DNA of 7,656 bases from contig JAPPKR010000095.1 of NCBI GenBank assembly GCA_028819835.1, forward strand, positions 1 through 7,656, written 5' to 3'. A model generated the notes under the pieces. That model worked only from the letters and a program-made list of their open reading frames with translations. It searched no databases and was not told the DNA's origin. This document shows, piece by piece, positions 1 through 6,094 of the stretch. The first letter of the stretch is position 1, and every line of letters begins with the position of its first letter. The stretch is from a bacterium (GTDB taxonomy: Bacteria > Actinomycetota > Acidimicrobiia > UBA5794 > ZC4RG35). Made by a program: the position numbers and the translations under genes.

Positions 1-998
1 CGGCCGCGGACCTCCACCTCCAGAGACGCCGCGTCAAAGGGCGTGGACAGGTACCCGATCCCGATGCCCACCCCCAACATGGGGCTGAAGTTGCCGCTGG
101 TCACCGCGCCGGCGGCCTCGCCCGCTCTGAGGGCGTAACCCTCCCGGGGGATGCGGCGGTCGCTCAGGCGGAAGGCGACCAAACGCCTGCGAAGACCCTC
201 CTTCCTGGAACGCTCCAAAGCCTCCCGGCCCACGAAGTCCCGGTTGAACCGCACCGTCCAATCCAGACCGGCCTCCAACGGCGTGATGTCGTCATTCAAG
301 TCGTGACCCCACAGCATGAGGCCCGCTTCCAGCCGCAACAGGTCGCGGGAGGCCAGCCCGCAGGGCGTGGCGCCGCCCGCGGTCAGATCCCGGGCCAGCG
401 CCTCGGCGGTCTCGGGATCGGCGATCAACTCCACCCCCCGCTCCCCGGTGTAGCCGGTTCCCGCCACCCACACCTCCTCGCCCCGGTATGCGGCCTTCAT
501 CACCCGGAAGGGACCGGGGACGCTTCCCAGCAGGGCCTCCACCCGTGCGGGAGCCTCGGGCCCCTGCACCGCGAGGCTGACGGTGACCGGACGCAGGTCC
601 GAAAGGTCGGCCCGGGGCTCGGCCGCGCCGAAGGCCTCCATCACCCGCTCATGATTCACCCCGTTGGGCATGACCGTCACCTCGTCGGGGGTGCGTTTCC
701 AGATGATCAGATCATCGATCACCCCGCCCCGGGAGTTGAGGATCATGGTGTACTGGGCCCGCCCGGGGCCTATCCGTCCATGGTCGTTGCACAACAGCCT
801 GGAGAGAGCCGGGTCCCATCCCTCCCCGCTCCATGAGAAACGGCCCAGGTGCGACACGTCAAACCATCCCGTCCCTTCCCTCACGGCCCGGTGCTCGGTC
901 AGGGCGGATCCGTAGGAGAGGGGCATCTCCCATCCCCCGAAGTCCACGAAGCGGGCGCCAAGCTCCTGGTGATAGTGATGAAGAGGGGACTGGGGCAT
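1..998 (-). CDS. gcvT: Aminomethyltransferase, glycine cleavage system T-protein (3' end outside window)
   Basis: This is the cytosolic T-protein of the glycine cleavage system. It takes the aminomethyl group carried on lipoylated H-protein, releases ammonia and passes the one-carbon unit to tetrahydrofolate as 5,10-methylene-THF. The frame is open from an ATG at 998 to the window edge, giving 332 residues of the usual 360-370, so about 30 C-terminal residues are missing. Family landmarks in order are VDFGGWEMPLSYG (18-30), WFDVSHLG (45-52), GGVIDDLI (91-98, with the folate-site Asp at 95/96), YTGERGVEL (183-191), SRDLLRLEAGLMLWGHD (217-233), and VTSGNFSPMLGVGIGIGY (299-316). The N-terminus aligns with known GcvT starts, which supports this ATG. 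The only Shine-Dalgarno-like sequence, AAGGA at 1001-1005, lies just 2 bases upstream, unusually close. The MerR gene ends 84 bases upstream on the same strand, so co-transcription is plausible. Identity is near certain; partner gcv genes are not visible. Confidence 0.96.
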   Translation of the reverse strand, partial: MPQSPLHHYHQELGARFVDFGGWEMPLSYGSALTEHRAVREGTGWFDVSHLGRFSWSGEGWDPALSRLLCNDHGRIGPGRAQYTMILNSRGGVIDDLIIWKRTPDEVTVMPNGVNHERVMEAFGAAEPRADLSDLRPVTVSLAVQGPEAPARVEALLGSVPGPFRVMKAAYRGEEVWVAGTGYTGERGVELIADPETAEALARDLTAGGATPCGLASRDLLRLEAGLMLWGHDLNDDITPLEAGLDWTVRFNRDFVGREALERSRKEGLRRRLVAFRLSDRRIPREGYALRAGEAAGAVTSGNFSPMLGVGIGIGYLSTPFDAASLEVEVRG

Positions 999-1082
999 GG
1001 TCCTTGGAGGGAAGAGACGAATCGGGTCCGTAGTCTAAGGGGTGTCCGGCGGTCCCGGTGGTCAACCGGCCGGCTCGGACGG
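999..1082 (-). other. Intergenic region between merR-like gene and gcvT
   Basis: These 84 bases separate the stop of the regulator from the gcvT start. They contain a 5-bp hairpin, CCGGT (1055-1059) with ACCGG (1065-1069) around a 5-base loop. On the minus strand a TTGACC (1065-1060) is followed by a TAGACT (1037-1032). These resemble -35 and -10 boxes, but the 22-base spacing is too long for a normal sigma70 promoter. I see no U-tract terminator. The region is compatible with read-through from the regulator gene or with a weak gcvT promoter, and the sequence does not decide between them. Confidence 0.4.
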
Positions 1083-1568
1083 TTAAATGACCTCCGACCG
1101 CGAAGAGGAAGGGCGGTACCCCTCCTCGACCTCCGAACTCGTGGCCAGTTGGTGAACCTCTCCGGCAACCTCCTCAACCAGCGGTCCCAGGGCCACCCCG
1201 AACACCCCCTGGCCCTTCTGAAGAAGGTCGATCACCTCTTCGGGACTCCTCAAGGCGTATATCGAGGCGCCGTCGGACGCCAGGGTCACCTCGCCGTCAT
1301 CCCAACTCCAGGAACTCTTCTGATTGGACAGCGCCGCGAAGGCCGACCTGATCCGCCTGAGGTCCATTCCGGCGTCCAGGAGCCTCTTGATCACCTTCAG
1401 TTGCACCAGGTCGGCAAAGGAATACAGGCGTTGGCTACCCGACCCTCTGGCCTGCTGTAGGGAGGGCACCATGAATCCCGTGCGGGCCCAATAGTCCAAC
1501 TGCCGGTAGGTGATGCCCACCATCCGACAGACCTGGGGAGCTCGATAGCCCTTTTCCGCTTGGTTCAC
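1083..1568 (-). CDS. MerR-family transcriptional regulator, similar to mycobacterial Rv1830
   Basis: This is a DNA-binding regulator of 161 residues. The N-terminal winged helix-turn-helix of the MerR family spans about residues 8-75. It includes the recognition region VCRMVGITYRQLDYWARTG (13-31), the wing GSGSQRLYSF (42-51) and the second helical pair LKVIKRLLDAGMDLRRIR (57-74). The C-terminal part is short, with no metal-binding cysteine cluster and no obvious drug-binding domain. It carries EEVIDLLQKGQGVFGVAL (110-127), which from memory closely resembles the mycobacterial protein encoded beside the DUF151 gene and gcv genes. The start is GTG at 1568, supported by AAAGGAG (1576-1582) seven bases upstream. 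The gene lies between DUF151 and gcvT on the same strand. A role in controlling glycine cleavage or its own operon is inferred from position only; related actinobacterial MerR proteins at this locus have been tied to cell division genes, so the target is open. Confidence 0.93.
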   Translation of the reverse strand: MNQAEKGYRAPQVCRMVGITYRQLDYWARTGFMVPSLQQARGSGSQRLYSFADLVQLKVIKRLLDAGMDLRRIRSAFAALSNQKSSWSWDDGEVTLASDGASIYALRSPEEVIDLLQKGQGVFGVALGPLVEEVAGEVHQLATSSEVEEGYRPSSSRSEVI

Positions 1569-1575
1569 CGCCTTA

Positions 1576-1582
1576 CTCCTTT
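1576..1582 (-). promoter_or_regulatory. Strong ribosome binding site of the MerR gene
   Basis: AAAGGAG read on the minus strand lies 7 bases before the GTG at 1568. It is the best-placed Shine-Dalgarno sequence in the left block and fixes the regulator's start codon. Confidence 0.75.
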
Positions 1583-1605
1583 GTGATTACAGACCGGTGA
1601 TTTAC
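1583..1605 (-). repeat. Short direct repeat in the MerR gene leader, possible operator
   Basis: On the plus strand GTGATTAC (1583-1590) is repeated as GTGATTTAC (1597-1605), with starts 14 bases apart. The pair sits between the predicted transcription start near 1609 and the ribosome binding site. The second copy lies within GGTGATTTACC, itself a small dyad. MerR proteins usually bind inverted repeats between -35 and -10, so assigning this as the autoregulatory site is a guess from position. Confidence 0.3.
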
Positions 1606-1615
1606 CGAAGCACGA

Positions 1616-1644
1616 ACCATACAGGCTCCACCTCCCATTTCCAA
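1616..1644 (-). promoter_or_regulatory. Candidate sigma70-type promoter of the MerR gene
   Basis: On the minus strand TTGGAA (1644-1639) is followed after exactly 17 bases by TATGGT (1621-1616). Each box matches 4 of 6 consensus positions and the spacing is ideal. Transcription would start near 1609, leaving a leader of about 40 bases that contains the direct repeat and the ribosome binding site. It would give the regulator, and perhaps gcvT, expression independent of the DUF151 gene. Confidence 0.45.
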
Positions 1645-1665
1645 CCATCTCCCGAAACGGGATGG
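1645..1665 (-). terminator. Small hairpin just after the DUF151 gene, possible weak terminator
   Basis: TCCCG (1650-1654) pairs with CGGGA (1658-1662) around a 3-base loop. The stem can extend through CCA (1645-1647) with TGG (1663-1665) across a 2-base bulge. It lies 6 bases past the DUF151 stop codon and directly upstream of the predicted MerR promoter. No T-rich tract follows in the transcript direction, so an intrinsic terminator is only possible. Confidence 0.25.
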
Positions 1666-1671
1666 GCGCCC

Positions 1672-2211
1672 TCAGGGAGAAGCCGGGTCCTGGTCGGGAT
1701 CGTCCGGACCCACCGCAGGCCCTCCGGACGAGAAGTCCTCCGGGCTGACGGCCTCCAGGAAACGCCGGAATTCCTCGATCTGTTCCTCGGGCTCCTCGGC
1801 CGCCTTGATCATCACCCCGGCCTCGTCCAGCACTTCGTGGTGGGCGAACAACGGCGCCTCGGTTCTCACCGCCAGCGCGATGGCGTCCGAAGGGCGACAG
1901 GAGACCGTCACCTCTCCCCCGCCGGTGGTCAGCACCAACTCGGCGTAGAACACATTGTCTCGGACCTCGGTCACCACCGCCCTGTCCACCTCCGCCCCCA
2001 GCGATTCCACCGCCATCCGCAACAGGTCATGGGTGAGCGGTCGGGGCGGCACCATCTCCTCCAACGCCGCCACGATCGCGGTGGCCTCGACCGCCCCGAT
2101 CCAGATGGGAAGGTACCGCTCCCCATCGGCCTCCTTCAGCAAAACGACCGGAGTGGCGGAGGAGAATCCGACCTGGACACCGTCGATGGCCATGGGAATG
2201 TTTTCCGACAT
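1672..2211 (-). CDS. Bifunctional nuclease family protein (DUF151)
   Basis: This 179-residue soluble protein belongs to the DUF151/BFN family, for which nuclease activity on DNA and RNA has been described in plants; its bacterial role is unclear. Diagnostic segments are VVLLKEADGERYLPIWIG (22-39), EATAIVAALE (42-51), PPRPLTHDLL (55-64), VFYAELVL (87-94) and VSCRPSDAIALAVR (103-116). The conserved tail EEFRRFLEAVSPEDF (146-160) is followed by about 19 low-complexity residues rich in Gly, Pro and Asp. The length fits the actinobacterial family. The start is ATG at 2211. The nearest purine-rich tract, GGAGAGG, is 15 bases upstream, too far for a good Shine-Dalgarno. A second ATG at residue 7 would also leave the domain intact. 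The gene diverges from purL and precedes the MerR gene, the same order known in mycobacteria. I infer a conserved neighbourhood, not a defined pathway. Confidence 0.93.
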   Translation of the reverse strand: MSENIPMAIDGVQVGFSSATPVVLLKEADGERYLPIWIGAVEATAIVAALEEMVPPRPLTHDLLRMAVESLGAEVDRAVVTEVRDNVFYAELVLTTGGGEVTVSCRPSDAIALAVRTEAPLFAHHEVLDEAGVMIKAAEEPEEQIEEFRRFLEAVSPEDFSSGGPAVGPDDPDQDPASP

Positions 2212-2220
2212 CGCCAGCCG

Positions 2221-2226
2221 ATACTA
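2221..2226 (-). promoter_or_regulatory. Candidate -10 box for the DUF151 gene, near-leaderless
   Basis: On the minus strand TAGTAT fits the TAnnnT pattern typical of actinobacterial -10 boxes. Only 9 bases separate it from the ATG at 2211, so transcription would begin at or within a few bases of the start codon. No good -35 box is visible at 17-18 bases. This would explain the lack of a well-spaced ribosome binding site. Confidence 0.35.
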
Positions 2227-2264
2227 CCTCTCCGCAAACACCTGACGGTCGAGAATGTGGGGAT

Positions 2265-2294
2265 CGGTTTCGAGAGCCGGCCGGTCCAAAACCG
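2265..2294. promoter_or_regulatory. Nested dyad between the divergent genes, possible operator
   Basis: CGGTTT (2265-2270) and AAACCG (2289-2294) are perfect inverted arms. The 18 bases between them contain the palindrome CCGGCCGG (2277-2284), whose centre is only one base from the centre of the outer arms. Its position roughly 40-70 bases from the DUF151 start fits a repressor or activator site. The binding protein is unknown, and short GC palindromes occur by chance in such DNA. Confidence 0.25.
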
Positions 2295-2436
2295 CCCAAT
2301 CGAGGGGACCCCCCGATGGCAGCCATCTCTCTCGAGGCCGGAGCCGCGCTCTGCCCGGCCCGCATCACCGCGCAGCCGCCGGATCCCAAGGGGGCCGGGG
2401 CCGGCGGGAATACACCTCATCGGCCGTTGCCCCGGC

Positions 2437-2442
2437 TAAGTT
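2437..2442 (+). promoter_or_regulatory. Candidate -10 box for purL, leaderless
   Basis: TAAGTT fits TAnnnT and lies 8 bases before the GTG at 2451, so the transcript could begin at the start codon itself. The sequence upstream of that GTG has no Shine-Dalgarno match. No clear -35 box is found 17 bases upstream (ACCTCA). Confidence 0.35.
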
Positions 2443-2450
2443 CGGTATGC

Positions 2451-5306
2451 GTGACCACCCGTATCGAGGTGACCGCTGTCGACGACCCGAAAGCGGCTCA
2501 GATCGTCCACCTTGTTCGCCTGCTGGGGGTGGTGGGCCTGGTCGGCTGTCGGGTCAGCAGGGTCTATTACCTGCAGGGCGACCTGTCCACGGAGGAAGTC
2601 GACCGGCTGAGTCGAGAAGTCCTGGTCGACCCGGTCGTGGACGAGGTGACTCTGGGTACCCCTTTGCCCACCACCCATCCGGTTGTGGAAGTGGCACCAC
2701 GTCCGGGCGTGACGGATGTGGAGGCCAGGGAACTGGAACGAGCCGCGGCGGCGCTGGGCCTGTCCCCGGTGCGGGCTTCCACCGCCCGCCGTTACGAGCT
2801 GATAGGCGATCTCGACGAGGCGGCCGTATCCGCCATAAGCCGCCAATTGCTGGCCAACGAGATCATCGAGTTGCATTCGCTTGGCACGATCCAGCCCTGT
2901 TTCGACTCGCCGGCTTCGGGGGAGGCTCAGGTCAAAACCGTGAGGCTGGCCGGTTTGGCAGACGCCGATCTCGTGCGTCTCAGCAGAGAACGTCTACTCT
3001 CCCTCGACCTCGGGGAGATGAGGGCCATCCAGGATCACTTCGCGCGAGAGGGGAGGGATCCGACCGACGCCGAACTCGAGACCCTGGCCCAGACCTGGTC
3101 GGAACACTGCATGCACAAGACCTTCCGGGCTCGTATCCGCCTGGAACACACGAGGTCGGACGGCTCGGTTGCGGTCTCTTCCCACGAGGGCCTGCTGGCC
3201 GCACTCAGAGAGGTCACGGAGGAAATAGACCCACCCTGGCTGCGCTCTGCGTTCGACGACAACGCCGGCATCGTAGCCTTCGACAATGAATTCGATCTCG
3301 CCTTCAAAGTCGAGACCCACAATCATCCATCGGCTCTCGAACCCTTCGGGGGCGCCAATACGGGCATCGGCGGAGTGGTTCGGGACGTAATGGGGGTGTC
3401 GGCGCGGCCTATCGCCTGTACGAACGTCCTGTGTTTCGGTCCGCCCGACCCTGCGGACCGCGACCTGCCCCCGGGTGTGCTCCATCCCCGTCGGGTGCGG
3501 GACGGCGTGGTGGCAGGTATCGGCGACTACGGCAACAAGCTGGGTCTTCCCACCGTCAACGGCGCAGTGGTCTATGACGAGGGATACGTCGCCAACCCGC
3601 TCGTCTACTGCGGGGCGTTGGGTTTGCTGCCCTCGGGTTCGCATCCCACCGAGCCGCGGGCCGGCGATCGGATCATCGCCATCGGAGGCCGAACCGGCCG
3701 GGACGGCATCCATGGCGCCACCTTCTCCTCGGCAGGGATGGACGAAGCCACCGCCGAGCAGGCGGGAACTGCCGTGCAGATCGGCGACCCGATCACCCAG
3801 AAAGGGTGCATCGAGGTGGTCGAGCAGGCTCGGGACCTGCGCCTCTATCACGCCATCACCGACTGCGGAGCCGGCGGGTTCTCCTCGGCGGTCGGTGAGA
3901 TGGGAGAGCGCCTCGGCGCCGAAGTGGACCTGGCGGGCGCGCCCCTGAAGTACGCGGGCCTGGAACCATGGGAGATCTGGCTCTCCGAGGCCCAGGAGCG
4001 CATGGTTCTGGCGGTGCCGGGCAGCAGGGTTGGAGCCCTACGGGAGCTGTGCGAGCACCATGAAGTGGAGATGACCGACCTCGGGCGGTTCACCGGGACC
4101 GGGCGTCTGGTGGTGCGACATGGTGATACGCCCGTAGTGGATCTTCCCATGGAGTTTCTCCATCGCGGAGTCCCGCGGAGAGAGATGGTCGGGCGCTGGA
4201 CGGACCCCGTACCCGAGTCCGGGAAGGTGCCCGAGGTCGATCCCACCCGAGTGGTCCTCGGACTCCTGTCCCATCCGACCGTAGCTTCGAAGGAGTCCAT
4301 AGTGCGCACCTACGACCACGAGGTACGCGGCGGCACCATCGGCCGCCCGTTCGTCGGCGTCCGGGCCGATGGCCCGGGGGACGCAGCGGTGCTCAAGCCC
4401 CTGGGCACCTGGCACCATGACGCGGCCGTTGCTCTGTCGGTGGGCATCAATCCGCGTGTCGGCCGTCTCGATCCCTGGTCCATGGCGCTGCACGCCATCG
4501 ACGAGGCGGTCCGGAATCTCGTGGCGGTGGGGGCCGATCCGGCCCGGGTCGCCCTGCTCGACAACTTCTGCTGGGGCGACCCCACCAAACCCGACCGGCT
4601 CGGATCGCTGGTCAGGGCGCTGGAGGGATGCTTGGAGGGAGCGCGCCGCTACCGCATGCCGTTCATCTCCGGGAAGGACAGCCTGTTCAACGAATTCGCG
4701 GGAGAGGCGATTCCCGGTACCTTGCTCATCTCGGCCCTCGGGCTGGTACCCGACCTGCACCGGACGGTCAGCAGTGCGTTCACCCGGGCCGGGTGCGATC
4801 TCTGGCTGGTCGGGGACCCATCGGACCGACTCGGCGGCTCTCTTGTCGACGACCTGCTGGGAATCGGCGACCGGCGCGTGCCGCCGACATTGGACACGCC
4901 GCTGGAGCGCTACATGGCGGTTCATCGCCTGATCGCCGACGGCACCGTGACAGCCGCCCACGACGTGAGCGACGGTGGCATCGCGGTGGCGATCGCAGAG
5001 ATGGCCATCGGGGGAAGGCTCGGGGTCGAGGCAACCGTCCCGATGGTGGGTTCAAGAGGCATTCTCACCGCCCTCACCAACGAGGCGGCCGGCCGACTGC
5101 TGTTGGAGTCGGCGCCGGCGAGGCGCGACCACCTCGCGGCCCGGCTCGGCCCGCTGGGTCGTCGCATCGGAGTGGTGACCGAGGGTTCCTCGATCAAGAT
5201 CGCCGTCGCCGGAGGGGCCGAGCCGATAGGGGTAAACGGAGATTCGGTCTCGATCGACCTCGATGCAGCCGTGCGGGCCTTCACCGTGCAGGGTGCAGAG
5301 TCGTGA
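2451..5306 (+). CDS. purL: Phosphoribosylformylglycinamidine synthase, long PurL with two fused PurS-like modules
   Basis: This is the synthetase subunit of FGAM synthase, the fourth step of purine synthesis: FGAR + glutamine + ATP gives FGAM, with ammonia supplied by PurQ. The 951 residues compare with about 720-740 for small PurL and 1,300 for the E. coli form. Two PurS-like alpha/beta modules lead, at about 3-70 and 78-146; the second matches PurS more clearly (VEVAPRPGVTDVEARELERA, then LLANEIIE). A linker follows, then the catalytic half. Landmarks are WSEHCMHKTFR (216-226, catalytic His219), KVETHNHPSALEPFGGANTG (286-305), GDPITQKGCIE (445-455), DCGAGGFSSAVGEMGE (471-486), LSEAQERM (511-518), FISGKDSLFNE (738-748) and DVSDGGIAVAIAEMA (838-852). 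No GATase domain is attached; PurQ is the next gene, overlapping by 4 bases. I chose GTG 2451 because the PurS fold begins there; an ATG at 2316 behind GAGGGG would add 45 unrecognised residues. Function is certain, start moderately so. Confidence 0.96.
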   Translation: MTTRIEVTAVDDPKAAQIVHLVRLLGVVGLVGCRVSRVYYLQGDLSTEEVDRLSREVLVDPVVDEVTLGTPLPTTHPVVEVAPRPGVTDVEARELERAAAALGLSPVRASTARRYELIGDLDEAAVSAISRQLLANEIIELHSLGTIQPCFDSPASGEAQVKTVRLAGLADADLVRLSRERLLSLDLGEMRAIQDHFAREGRDPTDAELETLAQTWSEHCMHKTFRARIRLEHTRSDGSVAVSSHEGLLAALREVTEEIDPPWLRSAFDDNAGIVAFDNEFDLAFKVETHNHPSALEPFGGANTGIGGVVRDVMGVSARPIACTNVLCFGPPDPADRDLPPGVLHPRRVRDGVVAGIGDYGNKLGLPTVNGAVVYDEGYVANPLVYCGALGLLPSGSHPTEPRAGDRIIAIGGRTGRDGIHGATFSSAGMDEATAEQAGTAVQIGDPITQKGCIEVVEQARDLRLYHAITDCGAGGFSSAVGEMGERLGAEVDLAGAPLKYAGLEPWEIWLSEAQERMVLAVPGSRVGALRELCEHHEVEMTDLGRFTGTGRLVVRHGDTPVVDLPMEFLHRGVPRREMVGRWTDPVPESGKVPEVDPTRVVLGLLSHPTVASKESIVRTYDHEVRGGTIGRPFVGVRADGPGDAAVLKPLGTWHHDAAVALSVGINPRVGRLDPWSMALHAIDEAVRNLVAVGADPARVALLDNFCWGDPTKPDRLGSLVRALEGCLEGARRYRMPFISGKDSLFNEFAGEAIPGTLLISALGLVPDLHRTVSSAFTRAGCDLWLVGDPSDRLGGSLVDDLLGIGDRRVPPTLDTPLERYMAVHRLIADGTVTAAHDVSDGGIAVAIAEMAIGGRLGVEATVPMVGSRGILTALTNEAAGRLLLESAPARRDHLAARLGPLGRRIGVVTEGSSIKIAVAGGAEPIGVNGDSVSIDLDAAVRAFTVQGAES

Positions 5307-6094
5307 CCCCGCCACCGATCCTCATCCTTCACGCTCCCGGAACCAACCGCGACGCCGAGGCGGCGGTGGCCGTGGAGTTGGCCGGGGGTGACCCGCGCAT
5401 CGTGTCCATGACCGACCTCCGTACAGGAGTCGCCTCGATGTCCGAGTTCGGCGGCCTGGTGCTGCCGGGGGGGTTCTCCTATGGCGACGCCCTCGGAGCC
5501 GGAGCGCGTCTCGCCCTTGAGCTGCGCACCTGGCTGTTCGAGGAACTTGCCGACGCCGTCCGCTCGGGGCGGCCCGTGCTCGGGATCTGCAACGGTTTCC
5601 AAGCGCTTCTCAAGTCCGGCCTGCTGGGGGAACCGAGCGGACCGGAGGGGCGCCGGGGGGTGACGCTCACCGACAATGCCAACGGACGCTTCGAGTGCCG
5701 GTGGGTGACGTTGCGGGTCGAGCCGGTGTTCCGGTCCGGCTGGCTCGGCTCCCTGGCGGGCATGAAGATCCGCTGCCCTGTGGCCCATGGCGAGGGCCGG
5801 GTGGCGGTGAGCGATTCCGAGGTCATCGGCACCCTCGAATCCGAGAGGAGGATCGCCTTCCGCTACCTGTCGGAGGACGGCCACGAAGGCGGGGACCGCT
5901 TGGCCGGGGGTCTTTATCCGGCCAATCCCAACGGCTCGGTGGGTGACATCGCCGGTCTCTGTGACGCCACCGGGGCGGTCGTCGGTCTCATGCCGCATCC
6001 CGAAGACCATGTGGTCGACTGGCAACGGCCAGGGGGGCCGCCCGGGGCGCGGGGGCTACCCCTCTTCAAGGCATTCGTCGATGCCGCCCGTTGA
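5303..6094 (+). CDS. purQ: FGAM synthase glutaminase subunit PurQ
   Basis: This class I glutamine amidotransferase subunit hydrolyses glutamine and delivers ammonia to PurL. Visible landmarks are APGTNRDAEAA (11-21), LVLPGGFSYGDALGAG (52-67), the nucleophile elbow PVLGICNGFQALLKSGLL (91-108, Cys96), PVAHGEGR (159-166), YPANPNGS (205-212) and MPHPEDHV (230-237, catalytic His232 and Glu234). Its 263 residues exceed the roughly 225 of the Bacillus-type PurQ; this longer form is, from general knowledge, found with longer PurL proteins. The GTG at 5303 overlaps the purL stop (GTGA), and no good ribosome site precedes it, so translational coupling with purL is likely, which suits a fixed stoichiometry complex. 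The catalytic triad looks complete, so the enzyme should be active. Confidence 0.97.
   Translation: MTPPPILILHAPGTNRDAEAAVAVELAGGDPRIVSMTDLRTGVASMSEFGGLVLPGGFSYGDALGAGARLALELRTWLFEELADAVRSGRPVLGICNGFQALLKSGLLGEPSGPEGRRGVTLTDNANGRFECRWVTLRVEPVFRSGWLGSLAGMKIRCPVAHGEGRVAVSDSEVIGTLESERRIAFRYLSEDGHEGGDRLAGGLYPANPNGSVGDIAGLCDATGAVVGLMPHPEDHVVDWQRPGGPPGARGLPLFKAFVDAAR

Larger units (their letters stand above)
2212..2450. other. Divergent control region between DUF151 and purL
   Basis: These 239 bases separate two divergent genes and hold no convincing separate gene. They contain a -10-like hexamer close to each start codon, a 30-base dyad (2265-2294), a small perfect hairpin GATGG/CCATC (2315-2319 and 2323-2327), and a G-rich stretch (2390-2408). 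An in-frame ATG at 2316, preceded by GAGGGG, could extend PurL into this region. The 45 added residues match nothing I recognise. Confidence 0.6.

Noticed and set aside
303..1460. Plus-strand frames across gcvT and the MerR gene (303-836, 849-1460)
   Set aside because: The minus strand holds gcvT and a MerR regulator with many conserved motifs. The plus frames have none.
2390..2408. G-rich stretch that might form a quadruplex upstream of purL
   Set aside because: Only three runs of three or more G are present, so a stable three-tier quadruplex is not supported. Such runs are common at this GC content.
2212..2450. Purine or glycine riboswitch in the purL or gcv leaders
   Set aside because: I could not find the conserved core of either riboswitch class here or upstream of gcvT, and the likely purL leader is absent or very short.
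2255..3289. 344-codon plus-strand frame overlapping the purL start
   Set aside because: It is out of frame with purL, Arg/Gly/Pro-rich and without a domain, while the purL frame shows PurS and PurL motifs throughout.
2994..6025. Long minus-strand open frames opposite purL and purQ (2994-3851, 4038-4961, 4922-6025)
   Set aside because: They lie opposite genes with clear family motifs, show no recognisable domain, and are rich in Arg, Gly, Pro and His as expected for shadow frames in high-GC DNA.
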